DNA from: Eutreptiella sp. 'Long Island Sound 2002'
Lineage: Eukaryota; Euglenozoa; Euglenophyceae; Eutreptiales; Eutreptiaceae
Reading direction: 5' to 3'
Assembly: GCA_964036045.1 (NCBI GenBank)
Contig: OZ038395.1
Location: forward strand, 7,946,465-8,010,464
Length of the DNA stretch: 64,000 bases
Shown here: positions 12,401-24,400 of the stretch, piece after piece
How the letters are laid out: each line of letters begins with the position of its first letter
Numbering within the stretch: position 1 is the first letter of the stretch
Program-made: the position numbers and the translations under genes
The notes under the pieces: model-generated
What the model was told of the DNA's origin: nothing
The model's database searches: none
The model's input: the letters and a program-made list of their open reading frames with translations, nothing else

Positions 12401-15400
12401 CGGCAACGGCTACTGCGACGACGGCTACATGGGCACCGGCATCTGCCAGTGCCACGCGGCGTACTACGGGCCGAGCTGCGAGAAGGTGTGCCTGTCCTTC
12501 TCTGGCCGTGTGGCAGTTCACTGGGGCGTCGCGCGCGCTGCTGCGTATTGAAAGGAAAGAGGGTAATGGTACATCGTTACATGGGTTCACTTCTGATCTG
12601 TGGCATGGTGTATCCAAGGGCGGGGGTACCTGCACCGCGTGCACCAACCAGACATGCCACTAGCGTCCGGCAGGGCTTCCGGCCTTGTTAGAAATGAGCC
12701 CTATGAAACGCACCACCCAGTAATACTCGCCCCGCTCACTTCCAGAACTGAGTAGGAACCTGCTGCATTCAGTGTATGGCTCAGTAAGGCCTGGGACTCG
12801 CCTGGTTGTGGATGGTTTGGCAGACGCTAGTGGCAAGTCTGGCACCAACACACCGAATCCACGCGTGGAAGATTCCCTCCTCGAAAGGTGAACACGTACG
12901 CCCACCGAAAGTCCCAACCGGCGTTCCTTTCCAATTTTTATGCCCCCCGAATCGGTGGCTCCTGTCCACGTGTGTACTCAGGTGTGCCCGGGCGGCGCGA
13001 CGTCCCCCTGCAGCGGCCACGGCATCTGCAACTCCGGCGCAAGCGGGTCCGGCACCTGCAACTGCGACTACGGCTGGTGGGGCACCGCGTGCGACACCGA
13101 GTGCCCTGGCGGCGCGGCCACGCCCTGCAACTGGCACGGGCACTGCAGCATGGGCGCCAGCGGCTACGGCAACTGCACGTGCTACGCGGACGCCGGCACT
13201 GGGTACTGGCAGGGCGCGGCCTGCGACGCCTGCCAGCCCGGCGTGTGGGGCATTGACTGCCTGAACGTGTGCCCCGACTGCAGCGGCCAGGGCAGCTGCT
13301 TCGACGGGCGCGCCGGCAACGGCTCGTGCGCGTGCGACCGCGGCGTCTGGGGCTACAACTGCGAGTTGCACTGCCCCGGCGGCAAGGCCAACCCCTGCAG
13401 TGGCAACGGGACCTGCGACGACGGCGCCCACGGCACGGGCACGGGCATGTGCACGTGCAACCCCGACTACTTCGGGTGGGCATGCGACCAGGCGTGCCCG
13501 GGCGTCGGCACCGCCGCCGGCGTGTGCAGCGGCCACGGCTCGTGCAACGACGGGGCGTACGGCGCCGGGTTCTGCAACTGCGACCTCGGCTACCGCGGCC
13601 TGGCGTGCGAGCACCGCTGCCCGGGCCCCGCGGGGGTGCCCTGCCACGGCAACGGCATGTGCAACGCGCAGGCCCACTGCGAGTGCGCGTTCGGCTACTT
13701 CGGCGCGGACTGCGCGAACCAGTGCCCCACGGACGCGCTCGGCGGCGTCTGCGGCGGCCCGCACCGCGGCACCTGCCTGGACGGCGCGGCCGGCAACGGC
13801 ACGTGCGTCTGCCACTACCCGTACGCCGGGGCCGCCTGCACGAAGGAGTGCCCGTCGGTGGTTGTGCCGCTCTCGCCGCTGCTGTCGCCGTCGCTGGCGC
13901 CGTTCGGCGGGGTCTGCACGGGGCACGGCACGTGCGACTGGGGCAGCAACCGCACGGGGCTGTGCGAGTGCGACCCGGGCTACTTCCGCCCGGCGTGCGA
14001 CGGGGAGTGCCTCCCCAGCGCCGCGAACCCCTGCAATGGGCACGGCAGGTGCTCTGACGGCCGCGGCGGCACCGGCGTGTGCCAGTGCCACCGCTCCGCC
14101 GGCACGGGCTGGTGGGACGGCCCCGACTGCTACGACTGCGCCCCCGGCTACTTCGGGCCGGAGTGCAAGGGGCTGTGCCCGACCTGCAGCGGGCGCGGCA
14201 TCTGCAACGCCGGCCGGTTCAGCGACGGGTCCTGCACGTGCCAGCCCGGCACGTGGGGCGCCAACTGCCAGCACTGGTGCCCCGGCGCGCCCAACAACAC
14301 CTGCTCCGGCCACGGGCACTGCGACGACGGCAGCACTGGCACGGGCGCATGCACGTGCGACCAGTTCTGGTTTGGCCCCGCGTGCCACGGCTACTGCCCC
14401 GGGACCGCCGAACAGAGTGCGCCGCCCGCGGTGCCGTTTGACCTGACCTTCAACGAGGACTTCATCTTCGGGAGCCCCGAGAACATCCAGGCGTACGTCA
14501 TGGGGCTCGCCGGCGGCGGCATCACCGACCAGGCGCTGACGGTCGGCGGTGGTGCCACGACGACCACCATCGTCGAGTGCTCGAACCACGGCCACTGCTT
14601 CGACGGCTCAACCGGGAACGGCACGTGCGCGTGCGACCCGGGCTGGCGCGGCCCCGGCTGCGGCGTCGCCTGCCCCGGCGTGCTGGCCGGCTACGCGGCG
14701 TGCTACGGCCACGGCACGTGCCTCGCGAACGCGACGTGCGTCTGCGACGCGTCCTTCTGGTCGCCGGACTGCTCGCAGCAGTGCCCGCAGGCCAACGGCC
14801 TGACGTGCGCCGGTTTCGGCACCTGCGACGACGGCGCCCACGGCAGCGGCACCTGCAAGTGCGACGAGGCCCACTTTGGCTTCGCCTGCTCCAGCGAGTG
14901 CCCCGGCGGTCCGTCGAACGTGTGCAGCGCGCACGGCTGGTGCGGCAACGGGACCCTCGGCAGCGGCCTGTGCACGTGCGACTCGGGCTACTACGGCCTG
15001 GACTGCGCCAACGAGTGCCCCGGCGGCGCGGGCAGCGCCTGCTCGCTGCACGGCGCGTGCTCCGACGGGCGCATGGGCACCGGCCTCTGCACGTGCACCC
15101 ACAGCGACACCGGGGGATACTGGGCCGGACCCGCCTGCACCGTCTGCTTGGCCGGGCACTGGGGCGCCGCGTGCACGGGCAAGTGCCCGGCCTGCCAGCA
15201 CGGCTACTGCGACGCGGGCCTGACCGGCACGGGCGTCTGCGTGTGCGACGTCGGCGCCTTTGGGCCGCTGTGCGACGGCATCTGCCCCGGCGGGCAGAGC
15301 AACCCGTGCTCCGGCCACGGCACCTGCGACCAGGGCCGCACCGGGACCGGCGCCTGCACGTGCGTCCAGGATTGGTTCGGGACGGCGTGTTCGACGCGGT

Positions 15401-18400
15401 GCCCGCTGGGCACGAACGGCGACGTCTGCGGCGGGCACGGCACGTGCGACTGGGGCGCCACCGGCACCGGCCTCTGCACGTGCGACGCGACCTACTACGG
15501 CCCGAATTGCGAGAAGGAGTGCCCGAAGACCCTCATCGGCGGCATCGCCTTCGAGTGCAACGGCCGCGGGGTGTGCCAGGCCCCCCAGACCGAGACGTGC
15601 ATCTGCGACCCCCTCTGGTGGGGCTTCGACTGCGGGGGAGGGCCGTGCAACTGCGGCAACGGCACGTGCGACGACGGCGCCTCCGGCACCGGCGACTGCA
15701 CGTGCTTCGCGGGCTTCTTCGGCCCCAACTGCGGCGGCGAGTGCCCCGGCGGCGCAAGCAACCCCTGCTACGGCCACGGCCACTGCAGCCAGGGCGCGAA
15801 CGGCACCGGCCAGTGCACGTGCGACCCCGGCTACTACGGCCCCGACTGCGGTCAGGAGTGCTTCCCCAACCGCACCCACGAGTGCTTCGGCCACGGCACG
15901 TGCCACGACGGCGCGGCCGGCGACGGCGCGTGCACGTGCCACAGCGACGCGGCTTTGGGATACTGGGCCGGCCCTCTGTGCATGGACTGCGACCCGGGGA
16001 TGTACGGGCCGGGCTGCCTCGGCCGCTGCCCCCCATGCGCCGCCGGGTACTGCCTCGACGGCACCGCCGGGAACGGCACGTGCGTCTGCGACTACGGGAT
16101 GTGGGGCGGGCTCTGCGAGAACGAGTGCCCGGGAGGCCGGAACAACACGTGCTCCGGTCACGGGGCCTGCGACATGGGCAGCAGCGGCACCGGGGCCTGC
16201 GAGTGCGTGTACCCGTACTGGGGGCCGGCGTGCCAGCACCTGTGCCCTGGCGGCCAGACGGACACCGTCTGCGACCTCCACGGCACATGCGACTGGGGCG
16301 CGAACGGCAGCGGCACCTGCCAGTGCGACCACGGCTTCCGCGGCACCGGATGCGAGACGCAGTGCCCCGGCCCCATGCACTACCCCTGCTCGGCGGCCGG
16401 GCAGTGCAGCGCGGACGGGTTCGAGTGCGCGTGCGACGCCCTGCGCTGGGGCCTGGCGTGCGAGCACACCTGCCCCGACTGCCACAACGGGTACTGCCAC
16501 GAGGGCAACACCGGCAACGGCACGTGCACGTGCACAACGCCGGGCTGGTGGGGCCCCTTCTGCAACACGGAGTGCCCTGGCGGCGCGGCCACCGCGTGCA
16601 GCGGGCACGGCGTGTGCGACGATGGGGCCACCGGGTTCGGCAACTGCACCTGCGAGGCGGGCTACTACGGCGCGGACTGCAGCCAGACCTGCTTGCCGTC
16701 GGCCGGCAACCCTTGCAACGGCCACGGCACCTGTGACGACGGCAACCTCGGGACCGGCCTCTGCACATGCGACTACTCCGACACCGCGGGCTACTGGGCC
16801 GGGGCGCTCTGCGCGGACTGCGAGCTCGGCTGGTGGGACACCGCGTGCGGGTCGCAGTGCCCGCCGTGCGTCTACGGCGTTTGCTCCGAGGGCACGGCCG
16901 GCAACGGCACATGCCTCTGCCAGTCCGGCACTTGGGGCGCGCTGTGCGCTGACGAGTGCCCGGGCGGCATGGCGACCCCCTGCGGCGGCCATGGCAAGTG
17001 TGACGAAGGCAGCGCCGGCACCGGCGCGTGCACGTGCGATGCGGACTACTACTCGCCGGTCTGCCTGCCGTGCCCCGGCGTCCTCGCCGGGGCGACCTGC
17101 GGCGGCCACGGCACGTGCTACGACACCGCAGCCGGCAATGGGACGTGCGCGTGCGCGCCCGGCTGGCGCGGCGCGGAGTGCAGCGTGCAGTGCCCCGGCA
17201 ACGGCACGTGCTCCGGCGGCGGCACCTGCGACGAGTCCGCCAACTGCCACTGCGACCCTGGCCGCTTTGGGATGGACTGCAGCGGCGTGTGCCACAGCAC
17301 CGCGAACGGCGACTGCAACGGCCCCAGCGCCGGCGTCTGCCACGACGGCGAGCACGGCAACGGCACGTGCACGTGCACGTACGGGTACTGGGGCCTGGGC
17401 TGCGACAAGGAGTGCCGAGGCACCGCGCAGAACCCGTGCAGCGGCCACGGCCTCTGCAGCTCCGGGGCCCAGGGCACGGGCGAGTGCTTCCAGTGCGACC
17501 CCGGCCACTACGGCGCGGACTGCGGCAGCCCGTGCACCGGCAGCGGCCCCGACGGCGTCTGCAACGGCCACGGCCGCTGCTTCGACGGCCCGCACGGGAA
17601 CGGGTCCTGCGCGTGCCTCAGCGGCGAGGAGACCGGGACCTGGGCCGGGGCGGCCTGCACCGACTGCGCCCGCGGCTTCTACGGGCAGAACTGCACTGGC
17701 GAGTGCCAGACCTGCAGCGGCCAGGGCTACTGCCTGGACGGCCGCCAGAGCGACGGCTCCTGCGTGTGCGACCCCGGCCTGTGGGGCCACAACTGCGAGT
17801 ACGACTGCCCCGGGGGCCGCGCGAACGTGTGCTCCGGCCACGGCGTGTGCGACGCCGGCAGCACGGGCGCCGGGACGTGCACGTGCACGCCCGGGTCCGG
17901 GCACTGGTACCCCGACTGCAGCCAGCAGTGCCCCGGCCTCAACGAGACGGGCCAGGCCTGCAGCGGGCACGGGCAGTGCGACGAGGGCAGCACCGGCACC
18001 GGGACGTGCACGTGCGACCAGAACTGGGGCGGCGCGGCCTGCAACCTGCCGTGCCCCGGGATGGTGATCGCGCAGAGTGCAGGGTTCACCGGCGGCGTGT
18101 GCTACGGCCACGGCACTTGCGCGACCAACCCCGTCCCCGCGTGCACGTGCTTCGACACGTACTACGGCAGCGACTGCTACCAGGAATGCCCCGGCATCGT
18201 GACCGACGGCAACGGCCGGGACGCCTGCAGCGGCCACGGGCAGTGCCACGACGGCAGCGCCGGCAACGGCACGTGCGCGTGCGACGTCGGCTACGCCGGG
18301 GAGGACTGCGGCAAGGCCTGCGCGCTGGCGGCGGACGGGTCGATCTGCGGCCACGGCTCGTGCGCGGACGGCGCGGGCGGCTCCGGGCTGTGCACGTGCG

Positions 18401-21400
18401 AGCCCGGCTGGTGGGGCCCGGCCTGCGACCAGGAGTGCCCCGGCGGGTACCTGGACCCCTGCAGCGGGCACGGGACCTGCTCCGAGGGCCGCCGCGGCAA
18501 CGGGTCGTGCACGTGCTACGCCGACCCCCGCTTCGGGCACTGGAACGGGACCGACTGCGGCGTGTGCCTCGCGAACTACTCCGGGATGCTCTGCGACCAC
18601 GCCTGCCCGGCCTGCGCGCGCGGCCACTGCGACGACGGCCAGACCGGGAGCGGGCGGTGCGTGTGCCCCGCCGGGACGTGGGGCGTGCGGTGCTCGAAGG
18701 ACTGCCCCGGCGGCCTCGGCAACGTCTGCTCCGGCCACGGCCTGTGCGACGACGGCGACATGGGCACGGGCAACTGCACGTGCCAGGCCGGCTACTGGGG
18801 CCACGCGTGCCAGGGCAAGTGCGAGGGCATGATCGGCAACAGCACCGTCTGCCACGGCCACGGGCACTGCGACGACGGCATCCTCGGCACCGGCACGTGC
18901 GCCTGCCACTTCGCGTTCCGCGGCCCCGGCTGCGGACAGCCATGCCCGGGGCCGATGGAGCAGCCGTGCCACAACAACGGGATGTGCACCAGCAACGCGA
19001 CGTGCGAGTGCCTGCCCGACTACTTCGGGCGCGACTGCAAGGGCAAGTGCGAGTGCGAGCATGGCACGTGCAACGACGGTGCGGCCGGGAACGGCTCGTG
19101 CACGTGCGACCCCGGCTACTACGGCGTGGAGTGCGATGAGGAGTGCCCCGGGGGCGCGGACGACCCTTGCTCCGGCCACGGGCTGTGCGACGCGGGCTCC
19201 GCCGGATCCGGCGTTTGCGCATGCGACGCCGGGTGGTGGGGCGAGGACTGCGGCAGCGAGTGTCCGGGCGGTGCCTCAACGCCGTGCAAGAACTCTGGCG
19301 TCTGCTTCGACGGCAGCACTGGCAACGGCTCGTGCGCCTGCTACATCTCCGATACTCGAGGTCTGTCCCTGACCCCCCCCCCCTGCCCCCACCACCACCA
19401 AAGAAGGCAAAGCCTCTGCGGTGTTTTGCTTGTAGCGTATGCGCATGTTTGTACCCATGAACCAGCCATGACTCTACCCCTGACTCAACCCATGACTCAA
19501 CCCACTCTTCCCATTGACTCTACGCATGACTACCCCTGACTGCCATGACGAAATTCAACCTGTGACCACCCACGCGTTGGAAAAATTGTTTGGTTGGAAA
19601 GGTTTTTGGAAACGTGCAGGGGAACAATCACCAAACATTGGCATTTCCCCCCACTTTTAAGTGTGTGACCATTGGCGACCGGGTGCCTTTCTGTGGGGAA
19701 CAGCTGCACGGAGCGCAATGAACATTCCTTCCTCAGGCAGGCAGAGGCACATCATATGTTCCAATGCACACACGTGAACACAAACACACACACATGCACA
19801 CCCCATTGAGAAGTTGGAAAGAGATGGGCGCTTTTCGGGTGCCTTACTAGGCATTTAAGGGCCGATCCAGCCGGGCGCTTCTGCGGCCTGCTCCTCCTCC
19901 TCCTCTCCCCCCCCCCCCCTCTCTCCCTCCCTCTCTGTTCTGTTGCCTGCTGTGCGCACCGTGTTTTGTGTGTTCGTGCGTGCCCATTGAAGCCTTACAA
20001 ACCAATCGTCAGGTTACTTCGAGGGCGGTGCCTGCGAGAACTGCCTGCACTTGTACTTCGGCCCTTCATGCAAGAACAAGTGCGACGACTGCAACGGCCG
20101 CGGCGACTGCAGCTGGGGCAAGCGCGGCACTGGCCAATGCACATGCGAGCCCGGCACCTGGGGCCGCTACTGCCAGCACGACTGCCCCGGAGGCAAAGAT
20201 AACGCCTGCTACGGACACGGACAGTGTGACGATGGACGAGATGGCAAGGGTGCGTTTGCTGCCTGCACCCGCTCCTGTCAACAGGGCAGAGGGCACGCCG
20301 GAGACACGCACTGGCTTCGGCAGAGTCAGGGCGGAAGTATTGGTGACGGCAGGACAGCAGCCGGAGACGCAGGCGGAGAACCAGGCATCACGGCACGTGC
20401 TTGAAGCCCCCCCCACCCCCTCCCCCCACTGTCTTTGGTTGACAAAAACTGTGACGGCAGAACGTGGACAATCGATAGAGCTGAGCACAGGTGAGCAGAG
20501 GTGCCTCCATCTGAACCCACTGTAAGTCTCCTGACGAAGATATGATGGGTAGCAAAGACTCCAACGGGACCGAGCACCTGCAGTTCGAGAACACCGATGC
20601 CCTGTGTTGAATGTGTTTTGCACACACACACACACCCCATCGCCCGATGTGTGCAATCGTTCTGCGAACAAATGGTACATTGTTTGACCTCCCTGTTTGA
20701 ACTTTGCAGTCGAGCATGGGGCCAGGACCACGCTGGTCACATGAAAATTTTGACACCATGGCCCCCCTCGCCCCAGCAGCTTGTGCCAACCCCCGAACGC
20801 GCCAACCATTCTGCAACCGCCAGACCGTCACCCCTCCCCACAGAAGGCCCTATTTGGCCCCCATACCCCCCAGACGCAATTGGATTCAGTTTTTGCACTC
20901 TGTGAGGGTACGTTAGCGCGCCGGGCACGTGCCGGGCGCCAGGCAAAGTTTTCCCACGCTTTGGTCTGGCCCCTCGAGTTGGGGTTAAGGACTCCCACTC
21001 TTCGGTGTGGCCACTTGAGTGGTCCGTCACGCGCAAGAGGGGGATTCTTTGATTTTGAGGTTGGTGGCCATGATGGGGCCTACAAGGGAGGGGTGCACGT
21101 GATCGTCCCGGTTTTTGGGCGAGAAAATGGGAATTTAACTGATCGCCAACAGTCATACAATGTACTTGTGCGTAGCGTTCCTGGGCTAGAGGAGGGAGTG
21201 ATGTTTGGGGGTAAAGCATTGTGATAGATGGCGGGAACATTCATTTGGGTGCCGGGCGCGCGCCGGGCAAACGCACCCTCTGTGATGCTTCACGTGCTTG
21301 TTGGTCATTCAATTCACTCAATTTCTCCCAATTGAATTCATGTCAGCCCCCTCCCCCCTACCTCATTATGCCTTGATGGCACACGCACCCCAACCGCATT

Positions 21401-24400
21401 CCGGCCACCAGCAACCGCTTTGGCCACCATCTTTGAAACCCCCTTTCAGCCTGTGTGCCCCTCTGCCTGCGTGCCCCATCGCACACATGGCATTTCTCAG
21501 GGACCTGCACCTGCGAGGACGACTGGTGGGGCTCTGGCTGCAACAAAAAGTGCCCCGTGTTCAAGGAGGACGTGTGCGCCGGCAACGGCCTCTGCTCCGA
21601 TGGCGCCATGGGCTCCGGCAACTGCAGCTGCGTGTACGGCTGGACGAGCCGAGACTGCTCTGTGCCGTGCCCGGGGCTGCTGGAGGCCGGCTGCCCATGC
21701 CACGCCCACGGGATGTGCCACGCCGACGCCACCTGCACGTGCGACCCCGGCTTCTGGGGCCCGGCGTGCGGGAAGGCGTGCCCAGCCAGTGCCCGCACCG
21801 GGAACGTGCCCTGCTCTGGCCCCGGCCGCGGCACGTGCCACGACGGCGCGGCCGGCAACGGCACCTGCACGTGCGAGCCGGGCCACTACGGCCAGGCCTG
21901 CCACAGGGAATGCCCCGGCGGCGCCGCCAACCCGTGCAGCGGCTTCGGGCGGTGCGCGGACGGCGCCAGCGGCTCCGGCGTGTGCCTGTGCGACCCCGGC
22001 CGCACCGGCGACATGTGCGAGATCTGCATGGACGGCCACTTCGGCCCCACCTGCCAGGAATGCCCCGGCGGCGGCGGCGTGGGCGCGTGCTCCGGCAACG
22101 GCGACTGCGACGACGGCTTGAGCGGCAGCGGCGTGTGCACGTGCGACGAGGGCTGGGGCGGCGTTGCGTGCGACGTGGAGTGCCCCGGCGGCCACCTGAA
22201 CCCGTGCACCGGGAAGGGCCAGTGCAGCGATGACGGGCTCACGTGCGCGTGCGTCTCCGGCTTCGCCGGCACCAACTGTTCGATTGAGTGCCCGGGGCTC
22301 CGCGTGACCGACAGCCGCGAGGCGCTCTCGTTCTGGGGCGGCGGCAAGCCCGGCGTCGCGCTGAACCTCGCGGGCTGCTGCGCCAGCGAGTACGACCCCG
22401 TGACGCCGCAGTCTTGGCACCAGGCCTTCGACATGCACGTGCGCCGCTTCTCCAAGCCGCTGACGGCCTTCGAGCACTACGCGCATGCGACCCCCGAGGG
22501 CGGCATGCTGTTCGCGCAGGACTACCGCGACGGCAAGGCGCACGCGTCCGGAGACTTCATCTCCCCGTGCGGGAACTACGACGCATGGGGCTCCGACGTC
22601 GTTATGCGGCTGACCATGGGCGAGGTGGTGGACTACATCCGCCCGCGGTCGGGCCTGAACCTCTGTGAAGTGCTGACGTCGAACGTGAACCATCTCTGGT
22701 CCGGCGTTGAGGAGGGCCCCTTCGAGACGCCTGACTACTACACCGAGGTCGATTGGGTCCTCGGTGGCTCCGCCCGTGGCTGGCCCAAGGCACGGCTGCT
22801 GAAGCAGCCCGAGGGCATCTCATTCAAGGTACCGCAGCTTTGGCTTTTCCTTGTGTTTAAGTTTGTGGTGTGTTGTGCTGTGTTGTGTCGTGTGGTGAGG
22901 ACGCGTGTTGCAGCCGTGAGGAAGGGCAGGCACGGGGAGGCCGGGTCGAGCGACGGCCATCCCGATAGGACACACCCCTCCTCTCCCCTCCCTTGGCTCT
23001 GCCTCAGGTCGTGTGCGGCGGCGTCGGGACCTGCAACGACGGCAACACCGGCGACGGGACCTGCACGTGCGACATGTCCGGCCACTGGCTGGACCTGCCC
23101 ACCGCGCCCTGCAGCGCCTGCCAGCCCGGCTACTGGGGCGTCAGCTGCAACCTCACCTGCCCCGTCTGCGAGAACGGCGGCGTGTGCGACGAGGGCGTCC
23201 TCGGCACGGGCGAGTGCCTCTGCCAGCCCGGCTACTGGGGCCCGACCTGCAAGGGCGAGTGCAAGCCCGCGCTCGACAACATCTGCCACGGCAACGGCAT
23301 GTGCCTCGACGGCAGCGGCGGGTCCGGCGCCTGCGTGTGCGACGGCGGCTGGAAGGGCCGCTACTGCGACCAGGAGTGCCCCGGCGGCTTCGCCAACCCG
23401 TGCCACGGCCACGGCACCTGCGCGCTCCAGTCGGACCAGCAGGGCGCCGACGGCGCGGCGGCGGTCTGCACGTGCGAGGGCGTCTTCTACGGCCCGGCTT
23501 GCGACATGATCGCCGACGAGCCGCTCGGGCAGTGCCACCACTACACCCTCGACGGGACGCTGTACCCGGAGATGACGCCGGGGTCCCCGGCGATGTTCGC
23601 GGCCGCGCCGCTCGTGTACGAGGCGGCGCCGAACGGGCGGGCGGCGAAGTTCACTGGGGCTGGAACCGGGGCGTTCGCGACTCCGGTGGATTACAATTAC
23701 CTCCAGGTGTGGTCTTGGGCGGTGAAACACTCATTTGGGGGGGGGGGGGGGGGGACTCCGGCATGGACGGCCTGTGGACAGAGGCGCGTGGACAGCAAAA
23801 ATGGTCAAACGACTCCGGCAACAACCAGCACATCCTCAATACGCCAATTGTTGGGCGCCGCTGACGCGCAAACGGCACATCCCGCCACATTCAGCACAGC
23901 CCCGGCACACCAACTACTGGGCTCCGCGAACGCGGAAACGACACCAGCAAGAGCACCGGCCGCAGCGGCCGACAGAACGCAGCGACCCGACGCAGCACGC
24001 GAAGGGAAGAACGGGGGACTGTCCAGGGCCCCGTAAAGGAACAACAACGCGACGGCATGTCACACAGGGGGCACTCCGGCCCCCCAAAATAATGGTGGGG
24101 TGGGTGTGGGAAAGCGTGACTGAGCAGTACTTTGTGTAAAAAAAAAAAGGCCTTTTTGTGCCAGCCTTTTACTGTTTTTTACTGTTGGAGTGTGCTGGGC
24201 GGTAGGTACAAGCTCATTTTGCATCTTTGAAAGTGTGGGGGTGGTGGTGCCCCCAGACGTCGTTTCTTTTGTATGGGTGGAGGGATCTCAATGGGTTTTG
24301 TAGCCTCCTCTCAGCAGATCCATGACAGGAGGGGAGAAAAGAAGACCCTGATGACCTGGGGGCGCCCGGGACTCCTCATCAGGTTTTCCTCATTCAGGAG

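Noticed and set aside
12781-19179. Very long open frames on the - strand and in other + frames opposite exons 7-8 (up to about 1,500 codons)
   Set aside because: They are shadows of the GC-rich, G/C-third-position EGF exon: Ala/Arg/Val-rich low-complexity translations with no domain pattern, while the + frame shows clear EGF modules.
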